A DNA stretch of 64,000 nucleotides from Siphonodentalium dalli (lineage: Eukaryota; Mollusca; Scaphopoda; Gadilida; Siphonodentaliidae): assembly GCA_032622095.1 (NCBI GenBank), contig CP136061.1, forward strand, positions 90,080,983 through 90,144,982, in the 5' to 3' direction. Positions 1-10,932 of the stretch are shown one piece after another. The notes below the pieces were generated by a model. The model saw only the letters and a list, made by a program, of their open reading frames with translations, had not been told where the DNA came from and ran no database searches. Position 1 is the first letter of the stretch; each line of letters starts with the position of its first letter. Made by a program: the position numbers and the translations under genes.

Positions 1-634
1 GATCCCATTTATAAACTATCACATTCTGCTTCCGCTTCCAAAACTCCAAAAATAGAGTACCTGAAACAGATATGAGGTTCAAAGCAGGGACCACATAGGG
101 TCCAGCCCAGAGGTTTCAGATTGGTTTGTTTATTATAGAGAAGTGGACTGTTATCAGGGAGAAGTAACAATGATTGAAGTTCAATTTACATCCCAACTTC
201 ACCCTGCTATGATTGTTGGCGGGAATACAATAGACTCAGTATTATTACACTGTGGTTTGGTGATTTCTACATGAAATGGCTTGGTTCCAAATCGAAGAAT
301 GGGGAAAACGCAACATAAAAATTCAGACAGACTTCATAATCGTAGGTGCACAGGTTCCCCTAGTACTAAATATCTGTGCCAAGCTTAAAAGAAATTGACT
401 AAAAAATGTAGGAATAAAAGCTTTGAGTTCACAGACTGACAGAAGACCCAACAGATGGACGGACGGACAACCATAACTCATTACAGGAGGTATCGTTAAC
501 TCTCAGAGCTTTCCTCCACCAATAAATGTGGTATTGTCATAAAGCCAAGTTTTTTTGGATACAACATGAATTGACTGACTGACACAAATAATCAAAGATT
601 CTATCTAATAATTTAGCATATAAACAGGACTCAC
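1..634. other. Anoctamin intron (downstream part), low-copy sequence
   Basis: This is intron 3' (minus sense) of the anoctamin exon ending at 635. It holds a short mollusc-type dispersed repeat around 300-510 ('aaaattcagacagacttcat', 'ggacggacggac'), also seen near 31660-32100. No exon was seen. Confidence 0.5.
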
Positions 635-789
635 CCCATAAGGACATGAACACGGCAAAGAAAACCGTAGCTCCATTGTCAAACAGCAGGCTGGCAGTTG
701 CGTGAGTACATGCAGCACTGAGCTTCCAGTATGGGCAGCGGACGTCACACAGCGGACACATTGTAATGTTACTTACACAGATCTCTTTG
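635..789 (-). CDS. TMEM16: Anoctamin exon 14: cysteine-rich loop and start of second membrane segment
   Basis: This 155-nt internal exon encodes about residues 393-444 of the assembled protein. It carries the anoctamin extracellular-loop signature [19 protein letters not shown], with closely spaced cysteines, then the family hallmark [18 protein letters not shown], which opens the next transmembrane helix. The acceptor is 'tttttacttcag' and the donor GTGAGT (plus 629-634 'actcac'). It enters with 1 nt and exits with 1 nt, matching exon 13, whose last codon it completes as Ser (SEVSKE). Known anoctamins are dimeric Ca2+-activated chloride channels or lipid scramblases. The pore helices and Ca2+-binding acidic residues would be encoded beyond position 1, so channel versus scramblase cannot be decided here. 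Confidence 0.95.
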
Positions 790-1280
790 CTGAAGTAAAA
801 ACAATAACCAATAAAGACAAGGACAGACCAACTCAAACAAGAAGTGTGACATTCGCAGAATGAGGTCCCCAGAGGGTGAATTTAGTGATGCTATCCCCCA
901 CAGCGGGATAATAAAACCATTATTTCAACAAAGAAGGATAACTCTAGAACATAATGCAAACAAGGTCATTGGGCAACTCTTTTGAAAGCACTATGATGGC
1001 AAACCTCCATACCATATTTCATAGAGATAGGATAACCCATGCCTGAGATATCTGCTTGAACGAATAAAAACTCCAGAATGGAAAACACAAAGAACATCAT
1101 TGGCCCCACTTTTAGTCATGATGGCGAACCTTCATATGAAATTTCATCCAGATCAGGTAACCCATAGCTGAGATATCTGTCTGGATGGATTGACGGTCAA
1201 TCAGAGGGACGGACGGACAGATGGAGCAAGTTAATCCCAACATTGCGAAAAGTTTTCTGTCATAAACCTGCATATATTAC
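790..1280. other. Anoctamin intron with MITE fragment and dispersed repeat
   Basis: At 858-905 there is one arm of the CAAGCCTTG hAT-type MITE family ('agaatgaggtccccagaggg'). From 900-1255 runs a mollusc-type dispersed repeat ending in GGACGGACGGAC. No exon was seen. Confidence 0.5.
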
Positions 1281-1415
1281 CTGACTTCACTTGTTTTCAT
1301 GACGAAAAGGCCATATATGAACACAATCAAGCCCACAATCGCTGCAGGTATCAGCATATTGGTATAAAAGCCCAACCAAGCAAAATACAGCCCAATCTTC
1401 TCTCCAAAGTACAAT
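1281..1415 (-). CDS. TMEM16: Anoctamin exon 13: YFGEKIG signature and first transmembrane segment
   Basis: This 135-nt exon encodes about residues 348-392. It contains the near-invariant anoctamin motif [20 protein letters not shown] followed by a hydrophobic helix ([17 protein letters not shown]), the first membrane span of the family. The acceptor is 'ttcttttatag' and the donor G|GTAATA. It enters with 1 nt completing an Arg codon from exon 12 (QPLDQIR-LYFGEK) and exits with 2 nt. The 5' part of this exon, with its acceptor, is duplicated in degenerate form at about 5175-5235 in the same intron. The match to the family is unambiguous; the subtype (ANO1-7-like rather than ANO8/10) is inferred from the loop and signature. 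Confidence 0.96.
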
Positions 1416-1480
1416 CTATAAAAGAAAGAATATAATGTACACATCAAACAACAAGACAGTCAATGACTGTGGGGTCGCTC

Positions 1481-2180
1481 ACCAGACTGCAAAGACTGAT
1501 AAGACTGGGACTCTGGAGACGACAACAGTCAGAACTTTTCATAATCACTTTAAAAGAAGTAGATATCTAAAGAGTTAAATCTAAAACAAAAAAATTGGAG
1601 TTATGTCCCTGGCCCCGCCCACATTTGACCCAGTGACCTGATTTGAACAAATCTGAACCCCAGTCACCCAAGGATCCTTCATACCAAATATGAACCCATA
1701 TAGCCTGATGGTATTTGAGAAGAAGTCACTTTAAGAATACTATGGAGGGAAAGAGTTATGGCCCTGGCTTCGCAACTATTTCAAGTAAACTCATTTGAAC
1801 AAATCTGAATGTGAGTCACCTAGGGAACACCCACACCAAATATGAAACCATTCGGTCTTATTGTTCTGAAGATGTTTAAAAGAATTACTATGGTGGGAAA
1901 GAGTTATGGCCCTGGCTTCGCAACTATTTGACCCAGTGACCGCATTTGAACAAATCTGAATGAGAATCACCTAGGGAACATCCACACCAAATATGAACCC
2001 ATTTGGTCTTATGGTTCCAGAGGAGAAGATGTTCAAATAATTGTTGTCGGACGGATGGACGGACAGACGATGGACGGACGAGGAGTGATGACTATAGCTC
2101 CGCCGGAGCACAGGTAGGGTGGCTGGTTGATAATTAAATCTCTTATCTCCGCCCCTATTTGAACAAACGTGAATCCCCAT
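1481..2180 (+). repeat. Dispersed mollusc-type repeat, internally repetitive
   Basis: Several imperfect copies of a unit with 'ttatggccctggcttcgcaa' and 'catttgaacaaatctgaat' are followed by a GGACGGACGGAC tract and 'gaggagtgatgactatagct'. A second block is at 4600-5165, and a related piece at 2220-2540. Confidence 0.8.
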
Positions 2181-2689
2181 CTATGAGATCCATTCATTTG
2201 GTAATTTCAGACATTAGATTTTAAGAGTTGAACTGAACTGATTTTCCTAAAATGACCCCAAATCTGAAAAAATCTAAACCCCAGTCACCGAAGGACCATC
2301 CATACCAAACATAATCTAAATAGTCCAGATGGTTCTTGAGAAGAAATTGTTTTAAGAATTACTATGGAAGGAAAGAGTTATGGCCCTGACTTCTCACATA
2401 TTTGACCTGATGAACTCATTTGAACAAATCTGAATGTGAGTCACCTGGGGGACATCCACACCTAAATATATAAACCCATTTGGTCTTTAATATGTATCTG
2501 GAGAAGAAAACAATTGATGGACGGATAGAGACATAATGACAGATGGATGGATGGGAGAACAGTCTGACATAGAGACTGACAAATTCAATCCAATATACCC
2601 CCCAAGTTTTCTTTGCAAAATCAGGGTATAATGAGTTCAACTGGATACTGGTGGTTAAGAACATAATATTCAAACAGACAAGCCTGAAC

Positions 2690-3110
2690 ATAGTGTCTGA
2701 CATTTTCAGAATGAGGTCCCCAAAGGGTGAATTTAATGACACAATCCTGCAATGCGGGCTAGCATCACCAAATTCACCCTCTGTGGACCTCATTCTGTGT
2801 AGGCCTCAACTGCTATGGGAGACATAGCATTAGATTGAAGTTCTCCAGTTAAAGTTGGTGATGTGCACCCATTGGGCACCTCAATTATGCATTTTATATT
2901 CACAAATTAGGGGATATAGAAACTAAACAGAAGGGCTAAAGTAAGTAAAAATGTCAATTTAAGTGCCTATATACATCCCAGAAGACGAGGCCTAAGCAGA
3001 ATGAGGACCCTGGCTAGTGTATTTGGTGATGCTAGACTGCTGTGCAGGGTAGCATAACTAAATTCACCCTCTGGGGACCTCATTCTGCAAATGCCAGATA
3101 GAAGACAAAT
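2690..3110. mobile_element. CAAGCCTTG-family hAT-type MITE, long form, degenerate
   Basis: Two hairpin ends ('agaatgaggtccccaaaggg' and 'attcaccctctggggacctc') flank the family's roughly 250-bp internal region ('tgaagttggtgatgtgcacc', 'attatgcattttat'). The outer termini are degraded. Confidence 0.6.
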
Positions 3111-3119
3111 TTAATCCAA

Positions 3120-3146
3120 TATATACCCCCCCCCCCCCCCCCCCCC
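3120..3146 (+). repeat. Poly-C tract
   Basis: A homopolymer run of about 23 C residues. Its length is likely unstable or uncertain in the assembly. Confidence 0.9.
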
Positions 3147-3199
3147 ATTTGTCTTTGAATATTAGTCATATGATTTCATCTGGATAAGTGGTGATTAAA

Positions 3200-3640
3200 A
3201 CAATAATATGAAATGGCCAAACCTGAATTTAGTATGTCTGACATTTGCAGAATTAGGTCCCAAAAATGTGGATTTAATGACAATATTCTGTAAGGCAGGC
3301 TAGCATCACCAAATTCATCCTCAATCTGATTAGGCCTCAATGGCCAATAAAACCAAGGAACAGATTGAAGTCCTACAGTTGAAGTTGGTGATACACACCC
3401 ATTGAGCACCTCAATTATGCATTTTATCTTCTGCAAATTAGGGGGACATTGAAACTGAACAGGTGGAAAAAGTGACTAAATCAAACTGTCAATTTGATAC
3501 TTAGGTTACTTCCAAGAAGATGAGGACTAAGCAGAATTAGGTCCCTGGCAGGTGTATTTGGTGGTGCTAGCATGCTGTATGGAATAGCAACACTAAATTC
3601 ACCATCTGGGGACCTCACTATGTAAATGTCAGACACACTA
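3200..3640. mobile_element. CAAGCCTTG-family hAT-type MITE, long form, degenerate
   Basis: It has the same layout as 2690-3110, with diverged ends and the shared internal region ('aagttggtgatacacaccca'). A third fragment lies at 3990-4125 ('agaagatgaggcctaagcag' to 'acttcattctgcaaatgtca'). Confidence 0.55.
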
Positions 3641-4599
3641 TTTCCAGACTTGAAGAAATCAAAGCCATTCACAGTATCATTGAATGTCAGTCATTAAATT
3701 GCTACAGATATGTTTAGATTAGAATAATACATGTCATCTGGCCAGTTTATATAATTAATGACCTGTACCTTCACAGATATATATGCCTCTGTGGTGAGAA
3801 GACATATTAAATTGAGAGGTGATATGGCTTGGAAGGGATCTTGGTTGATGGCAGGGTTGGGCCTGGGCCATATGGGAGGGGGTGGGTGGGGGAGGGTGGA
3901 ATGTTTCCATAATTTCATTAAAGAGTAAAGTTTCATAACTCTGCAGATGTTATATATAATGGTGTCACTTTTTTTCAAATTTTAAAACATGTCCCAGAAG
4001 ATGAGGCCTAAGCAGAATAAGGTAATTGAGGTGTATTTGGTGATGCTAGCCTGTTGTATGGGGTAGCAACACTAAATTCACCATCTGGGGACTTCATTCT
4101 GCAAATGTCAGACACACTATGTCCAGGCTTGGAGAAATGAACTATTCCTTGTAGACTCTGGTAGTTGTTTAGCTAATGTCATGTCTTGTAATGACAGATG
4201 GTAAACTGGTCTGAAGCAAGCAGTATTCAGCAAGAGGATCGGGTGACCACACTATGATAAATTGGCTTTTTCAATAATACAGGCTAGAGTGTCCTCTTAA
4301 AAATTAATAGTGCATAGCAAAGGGGTGTGAATTATAAAGGGCCATAACTCTGTTAAAATATATCGGATCAAACCCATATTTTAACTTGATCTGTATATAA
4401 GTGTCAAAAATTCATATACCAAATTTGGTGTTGATCAGATGAAAAATGTTTGAGTAATCCTGTCTTGGATGAATTCTATATTAAAACAAGAGTGGAAGGG
4501 GTTAAATAAACAATACCAAAATCCATACAGATGAAGAACATGCTAAGAAAAATCTAGGTAAGAAATATGAGGCTGTGATGTGTCCTAAACAAAAATTAA

Positions 4600-5165
4600 A
4601 GGTCAAAATGCAAAAATTAAATTTTTTGTTTTTAAAGTTATGTCCCTGGCTCTGCCCCTATTTGACCCAGTGACCCCATTTGAACAAATATGAACCCCAG
4701 TCACCCAAGGTATCTCTGTACCAAATATAAGCTAAATCGGCCAAATATTTTTTTAGAAGAAGTCATTGTAATAATCACTATGAGTTATGGCCCTGGTTTC
4801 TTAACTAATTGACCGGGTGACCTCATTTGAACAAATCTGAACCAGTCACCCAAGGACTCTCCATACCAAATATTAGCTAAATTGGCCCAATGGTTATGGA
4901 CAAGAAGTTGTTGTAAGAATTACTATGGAGGAATAGAGTTATGGCCCTTGTTTCACAACTATTTGACCCAGTGACCTCATTTGAACAAATCTGAATGAGA
5001 GTCACCTAGGGAACATACACACCAAATATGAACCAATTCGGTATGATGGTTTAAGAGGAGAAGATGTTTTTTAAAAAGTTGACGGACAGACGGACAGACG
5101 GACAGACAGACGGACGGACGACGGACGAGGAGTGATGACTATAGCTCCACCGGAGACTTTGTCTC
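4600..5165 (+). repeat. Dispersed mollusc-type repeat, second block
   Basis: Tandem imperfect units ('gacccagtgacctcatttga', 'accaaatatgaacc') end in GGACAGACGGACAGAC and 'gaggagtgatgactatagct'. The terminal part directly abuts the partial exon copy at 5175-5235. Confidence 0.8.
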
Positions 5166-5174
5166 AGGTGAGCT

Positions 5175-5235
5175 AAAAACAGGCCAATGTTCTCTTCAAA
5201 GTATAATCTATAAAGGAGAGAATCTACACATCTAT
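5175..5235 (-). pseudogene. Degenerate partial copy of anoctamin exon 13 (5' end plus acceptor)
   Basis: Minus-strand 'cctttatag' followed by a translation of LYFEENIGLFLAHL aligns with the exon 13 start [14 protein letters not shown]. Similarity continues into the intron upstream of the acceptor ('tacacatc'). The copy stops after about 14 codons, where the repeat of 4600-5165 begins. It has no donor, so it is probably a non-functional duplicate inside the same intron. Confidence 0.75.
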
Positions 5236-5320
5236 GTGTACCGACACAATTGAAACAAGTATAGAAAAGAAAAATATAAGAAACAAAACAAGTATTTTTA
5301 GCACTATATTGAGGAATTTG

Positions 5321-6520
5321 TTCTGATATCATCTGTGTTGATATGTTCTGATATCATCTGTGTTGATATGTTCTGATATCATCTGTGTTGATATGTTCTG
5401 ATATCATCTGTGTTGATATGTTCTGATATCATCTGTGTTGATATGTTCTGATATCATCTGTGTTGATATGTTCTGATATCATCTGTGTTGATATGTTCTG
5501 ATATCATCTGTGTTGATATGTTCTGATATCATCTGTGTTGATATGTTCTGATATCATCTGTGTTGATATGTTCTGATATCATCTGTGTTGATATGTTCTG
5601 ATATCATCTGTGTTGATATGTTCTGATATCATCTGTGTTGATATGTTCTGATATCATCTGTGTTGATATGTTCTGATATCATCTGTGTTGATATGTTCTG
5701 ATATCATCTGTGTTGATATGTTCTGATATCATCTGTGTTGATATGTTCTGATATCATCTGTGTTGATATGTTCTGATATCATCTGTGTTGATATGTTCTG
5801 ATATCATCTGTGTTGATATGTTCTGATATCATCTGTGTTGATATGTTCTGATATCATCTGTGTTGATATGTTCTGATATCATCTGTGTTGATATGTTCTG
5901 ATATCATCTGTGTTGATATGTTCTGATATCATCTGTATTGATATGTTCTGATATCATCTGTGTTGATATGTTCTGATATCATCTGTGTTGATATGTTCTG
6001 ATATCATCTGTGTTGATATGTTCTGATATCATCTGTGTTGATATGTTCTGATATCATCTGTGTTGATATGTTCTGATATCATCTGTGTTGATATGTTCTG
6101 ATATCATCTGTGTTGATATGTTCTGATATCATCTGTGTTGATATGTTCTGATATCATCTGTGTTGATATGTTCTGATATCATCTGTGTTGATATGTTCTG
6201 ATATCATCTGTGTTGATATGTTCTGATATCATCTGTGTTGATATGTTCTGATATCATCTGTGTTGATATGTTCTGATATCATCTGTGTTGATATGTTCTG
6301 ATATCATCTGTGTTGATATGTTCTGATATCATCTGTGTTGATATGTTCTGATATCATCTGTGTTGATATGTTCTGATATCATCTGTGTTGATATGTTCTG
6401 ATATCATCTGTGTTGATATGTTCTGATATCATCTGTGTTGATATGTTCTGATATCATCTGTGTTGATATGTTCTGATATCATCTGTGTTGATATGTTCTG
6501 ATATCATCTGTGTTGATATG
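5321..6520 (+). repeat. 25-bp minisatellite, 48 copies
   Basis: The unit is 'ttctgatatcatctgtgttg' plus 'atatg', 25 bp. It runs 1200 bp with essentially no variation; I saw one G-to-A change near 5937. It starts about 85 bp from the partial exon copy. Homogeneity implies recent expansion or strong conversion. Confidence 0.95.
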
Positions 6521-6584
6521 TTTTGAGATACCTCTTACCAAATTATGTATAGACTTTACGCCAGTCTTCGTTCCCATCTCGTAT

Positions 6585-6890
6585 ATAGAGGATCTCACAT
6601 GAGTTTCTATTTTATATATAATTTATCAACCGAGTTCACTAAATTCCATTTGAGCTGAGGTTTACCGAGGCTCAAATAGAATTTAGTGGACGAGGTTGAT
6701 AAATTACGTATAAAATAGAACGAGTTTGAGATTCCTTTTATCACATGATCAAATAAATGCAAAGTAACGCGAAGTATTCATCGAAAACAACAATCATAAA
6801 CTTCAGCGATCGCAAGTCATTTAAATAATAGCGTGACGTCATCGCACGCGCTAATATTACACGTGTGTCTTACCAATAATTATGAAGCTG
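6585..6890. mobile_element. Foldback repeat family 'GAGATCCTCT', copy 1
   Basis: Imperfect inverted arms pair 'aatttatcaaccgagttcac' with 'agtggacgaggttgataaat', followed by a flank with 'gcgatcgcaagtcattt' and 'gcgtgacgtcatcgcacgcg'. The same composite in inverse orientation is at 22830-23128, and a diverged copy at 14215-14400. Confidence 0.7.
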
Positions 6891-7040
6891 GTCTTATGGG
6901 TTAATTATGTGATAAATTGAGATTTACTTTACCAACTCTGAGTCAATTATTTCATTGGATGTTGGTTTCATTTTAATGGGTGAAATCAACGAATAATAGA
7001 CCCCCTCACGAATTAAAAGTATTTTACAGTATAATTTTAC

Positions 7041-7144
7041 CTGATCTGATCTAGAGGTTGGAGCTTCATAAAATTCCTCCAGTTAGCCCAGTGATCAAAT
7101 AACATTTTCCGAGAATTATCTTTAGACCCTGGTTTCCAGTGACC
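7041..7144 (-). CDS. TMEM16: Anoctamin exon 12: pre-TM1 'LFDHWANW...QPLDQIR' segment
   Basis: This 104-nt exon encodes about residues 314-347. It includes a segment matching the family's 'LLYxxWAxxxxFYKxQPLDxIR' block just before the YFGEKIG signature: here MLFDHWANWRNFMKLQPLDQ. The acceptor is 'atttcag' and the donor G|GTAAAA. It begins in phase 0 directly after the AAYSLHE block of exon 11 and ends with 2 nt that complete Arg with exon 13. It lies in the cytosolic N-terminal domain, directly before the first membrane span. Confidence 0.93.
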
Positions 7145-7311
7145 CTGAAATATGTTGTCACATTTCAACATGACACATAGACATTACTGACAATGTCTAA
7201 ATTTTTTCAACTTTAAAAAACATATTTCCTTATATAATCTTAAATCCATATTGCGAATCATATGCTAGAATGCACATTGAAAATCAGGATTAATACACAT
7301 ATCATTACACC

Positions 7312-7516
7312 TCAATTTTTCTCTTTCATTGTCCTCACTTCTGATTCGACAAGTCCTGACAACACCTTAGTTACTTGCTGCTCGTATTTCTTCATAATGA
7401 TGTAAGTGGCCGAGTCACCGACGTAGGAATTCAGGAAGGGTTCAAATTTGTGAAAGTCGATTGTCCCTGGTCTGAATTTACCACAAGTGTTTACGATGTG
7501 TTCTTGATTACCGACC
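7312..7516 (-). other. Unidentified coding-like fragment inside an anoctamin intron
   Basis: An open stretch of 67 codons ends at a TGA (7312-7314). Composition is protein-like, for example CGKFRPGTIDFHKFEPFLN and YIIMKKYEQQVTKVL. A weak acceptor-like 'gaaaaag' precedes it. I do not recognise the family, and it does not match any anoctamin block. It could be a terminal exon of another gene, a captured gene fragment or a transposon remnant. Confidence 0.35.
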
Positions 7517-7790
7517 CTTTTTCAGTGAATTGAAGGAGTTTGTTTCATAGTAAAATAAAAGAAGGTCTCATTGTTGCATTTTTTTATAATAAAAGATGCC
7601 AAACAATAATTATCTCCAAATTGTTGCCAAAATAACATGACTGTGGTAATAACCTCCTTCACCTGTAATAATCAGATGGTTAACACCCTACTACAAAACA
7701 GAAAATTTCAAATTCAATTTTCAAAGGCGTAATTTCAAATTCGCAACATAATTACAGATTGTCAATGTATCAGGCGGATTTACGTCAAAT

Positions 7791-7937
7791 TCATATAGTA
7801 TCTAATTTGTATTTTCGAATTTGGAAAGTGATTTTTAATGGCACAACTTCTGGTTGTTCCTCCGCGTTAAGTTTAATTTTGTTTACGTTCAAGTCGAACT
7901 TCATATAAATCTCATAGAGAGGGTATCCATCAGGTAT
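7791..7937 (-). other. Candidate alternative terminal exon or coding relic
   Basis: A good acceptor ('gatgttactgattacag') is followed by 48 open codons starting IPDGYPLYEIYMKFDLN and a TGA. It is in phase 0, so it could be joined to exon 11 (also phase 0 at its end) to give a truncated anoctamin lacking membrane spans. An alternative reading is a relic exon with donor AAC|GTAAAC. It is unrecognised and has no transcript support. Confidence 0.3.
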
Positions 7938-8060
7938 CTGTAATCAGTAACATCAAAACAGTTGGTAGTGTATCAAATTTCAATTCAATCCTGATTATCA
8001 ATTTAATAAAAGTTGCTTAGATGCAAAAATGCTAATTACATAAAATACTAAAATACAAAC

Positions 8061-8116
8061 CTCATGTAATGAGTATGCAGCCAAATAATATCCATCAGCA
8101 ATCATTTTGTTGACAC
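8061..8116 (-). CDS. TMEM16: Anoctamin exon 11: 'ADGYYLAAYSLHE' block
   Basis: This 56-nt exon (acceptor 'ctttgatttcag', donor GAG|GTTTGT) encodes about residues 295-313, VNKMIADGYYLAAYSLHE. It corresponds to the conserved anoctamin 'G(I/V)xxLIxxGxYxAAxPLHDG' segment of the dimerisation domain. It enters with 2 nt, completing Gly from exon 10, and exits in phase 0. Confidence 0.92.
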
Positions 8117-8765
8117 CTGAAATCAAAGTTTATTGATTTACAAAGCTGAAATTATAGAAACATTTCCCCCATTTCGCTCCCAGAATGCAACAGAATTCAA
8201 ACTAAGATATAGAGTTATTCCCCTTCCATTGAAAATAATAGGCTTTGCAGTAGTTCAGATGAAACTTATGCACAGAAAACATGTCGGTATCTCAACAAAA
8301 ATAACAGTTTCACAGTTTATTACACCGGAAAATCGATAATAGAATGTTTTTGAGCTTCCTCTTTCAAATGGTACATAATATGGAATATATTTTATATAAT
8401 GTGATCTGGGGGTTCGAAAATTAAGAGGCCTTTAAGTTATTATTAAACACTTTTTTGACAATTTAGACTAAGATAGAAATTGCCGTTCTTCATGTTTGAA
8501 CATAGTTAACAATTAAAATAATTAATAGGAAATCTGAATCGGTAACGGGTCTGTTCCATCTCACTTCTGCATATGTCTACAAATGTACCGCAATTATTTC
8601 GTAACTGAGAAACGGGAAATTGATAGTGCGTGGCCTAAGCTTGCAATGTAAACAAATATTCAAAATGCCCGAAATAAAGATTGCATGCACAATTCCCCAA
8701 ATACCAACCAATATATGATTTTAATACACACATGCTACATGAGAAGTATCAGGAAATATGACATC

Positions 8766-9682
8766 TAGGGCTTCACGGTATCTACCTTCATAATACCGAC
8801 TACGGTATTAAATGAAATACCGCGGTATGACTAAATACCATCAAGAATAATTTCCAAACATTTTGCAAGTCAAGATCCTATGGAACATGCAGTACGCATT
8901 TCAATATTCGCGTGTGGATGCAGTGTCACGCGGACACACGAAAATAGGACAACGCAATGCATGTCGCTTGTGATTGTAACAATGTGTGGGGTCCTAATGA
9001 GGTCGTTTATGCAAAAAATAACAGGTAATTAATTCACAATTTTTAATTCACAACAAAGCATATTATTATCGAGAATCAAATTGATATGGCTCTTGTTCGT
9101 TTTCTAAAGAAGTTATACCATGAGGGGATTAAGTCCAGATTATACAAAAAAGGTTAGGGCGTCTCCAACCAATACCTATTTATCTGTGGTGTCTCGATGA
9201 TGGATAAAAATTAGCAATTGGAAACAACTGTGAGAGTAACGTTTAAATTTCGTAATTGTATGGATGGCGATCATGGTCTAATTATTGCATTGTATACATT
9301 AATTTAAGCTGCACATGAGACAGCATGAGACGACAATAAACACACATCCATCAGCGTACAACGTGTTGGCACTGCCTTTGTTAAAATTGCTTTTCACACT
9401 TTGGTGCAGTTGTGCTCTGGTGTCTGGCTGGTTATCGTCTCGAGGCGTCTTGCTGGTTCTCGTTCAGTCTCGCTGGTTCTCGTTATCGTTCATTACTTAC
9501 AAGCACGCGTTATTTCCTCGGATTATATTAAGTTTTTTTTACGTTTTCTGTCGTAAAACCGACTAAAAGAAGAAAATATAGTTTTCGGCGATATACCGAC
9601 TATTCAAGTAATCCAATACCGACTACACGGTATTAAAAATAAAACCGTGGTATGACTAAATACCGAAAACCATGAAGCCCTA
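8766..9682. mobile_element. Non-autonomous hAT-type transposon, 917 bp
   Basis: The ends are inverted: TAGGGCTTCACGGTA at the left and CCATGAAGCCCTA at the right. It is flanked by a perfect 8-bp duplication ATGACATC (8758-8765 and 9683-9690). Subterminal regions are rich in palindromic ACCGCGGTAT-like motifs. No transposase reading frame is present; the plus-strand ORF at 9315-9566 resembles nothing I know. It lies in the intron after exon 10, with 21 bp between the right duplication and the donor GT (9712-9713). Confidence 0.9.
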
Positions 9683-9713
9683 ATGACATCTGTATCAGAT
9701 GTGAGGTAGTTAC

Positions 9714-9835
9714 CGAAAGAATAGTTGTTCTTGGCAGCTTTCACAAACTGTTTACGGCGGAGTATAAAGTCGACGATCATACTCCGGGTGCTCACACTCA
9801 GGAATTCTTCCTCAAGATTCTCGGGAAGTTCAAAC
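9714..9835 (-). CDS. TMEM16: Anoctamin exon 10: 'STRSMIVDFILRR' block
   Basis: This 122-nt exon encodes about residues 254-294. It contains the conserved STRSMIVDFILRRKQF segment, matching the family 'xTRSxIVxxILxR' block. The acceptor is 'ttgtatttaag' and the donor G|GTAACT. It begins with 1 nt completing a Leu codon from exon 9 and ends with 1 nt completing Gly in exon 11. Its donor is unusually close to a hAT-type insertion. Confidence 0.93.
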
Positions 9836-9987
9836 CTTAAATACAAATTTATTAATTTAATAATTTAATAGCAATATTATACCAACCTAATGTATTCATA
9901 GCAAATATTGTAACACCACTGCTGTATCTCTGGATCAAGAAGAAATATAATGATAATTTATTGGTCGCAGTCTGTTATCTTAAAGTG

Positions 9988-10332
9988 GTACTGTATACTA
10001 AATCCGGCCTTTTATGGGACCATCTCCTACTATACTCAACAGAATATATGCAACAAATGAATGTATTTGAGCCATGGATGAGTGCAAAATACACTCATTT
10101 ACTTTATGAACGATATAAAACAACAAGGTAATTATAATGAAAATGAGTTTATGGCTCGAGTCAATAACTCATTTTCATTATAATTCCCATGTTGTTAACA
10201 TTGTCCATAGAGAACATGCTAGTATTTTGCACTCATCCATGGCTCAAGTTCATTCATTTGTTGCATGTATTCTGTTGAGTATAATAGGAGATGGTTCCAT
10301 ATATTGCCAGATTTAGAGTACAGTACCCTTTT
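9988..10332. mobile_element. Foldback element, about 345 bp
   Basis: Long inverted arms: 'gggaccatctcctactatac' near 10016 pairs with 'gtataataggagatggttcc' near 10279, and 'gagccatggatgagtgcaaa' with 'ttgcactcatccatggctca'. The centre holds a secondary hairpin ('aattataatgaaaatgagtt' around 10130-10190). Terminal boundaries and TSD were not resolved. Confidence 0.65.
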
Positions 10333-10932
10333 AAAGGCTATGATAGCAGACAGATTGACTGAGTGTGACTGGAACAGCTTTGCTGCTACTTTAATATATT
10401 CTTTGTCACTTTTCCTTTTTAAAACTACCATGTGACTTTGGGTGATAAATATTGGTTGATAAGCAAAAAGCATAATAGAAATGAAAGTACAAGCAAGAAA
10501 GTGTTAGTCAAGAAATAAGTGAAAGTTGGGCAGCACACTTTTTATAACTGGCTTTGTAAATAATTACAGTACTTCCTTAAATGCTGTGTAGGATAATTGA
10601 AGTACCAAACTTAACAGACAGATTTGTAAAATGTACATAATTTCAAAGCTTTGTAAACCAATAGAAGTCCTAAGATTTATGTAATGTATACTCTAAATGC
10701 TTTGTAAGTGTATTATTATTGTATTCTTGGAAAATCAAAGGCAAAGGATTATCTTGAATGAATCCAAATCCGACTGGTAACTGTTTACAGCCTAGTTACG
10801 GAAACGATAATTGAGTGCAAATTCCAACAAAAAGTTGAGTACCCCAAGTCAACACACCAAATTTGGTTGAAATCGGTAAAGGGAGAAATACCACGAACAG
10901 TTAGACAGACAGATCCTACTCTTTTATATATA

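Noticed and set aside
5321-6520. Regular 25-bp direct repeats resembling a CRISPR array
   Set aside because: There are no spacers; units are contiguous and identical. The genome is eukaryotic with spliced genes.
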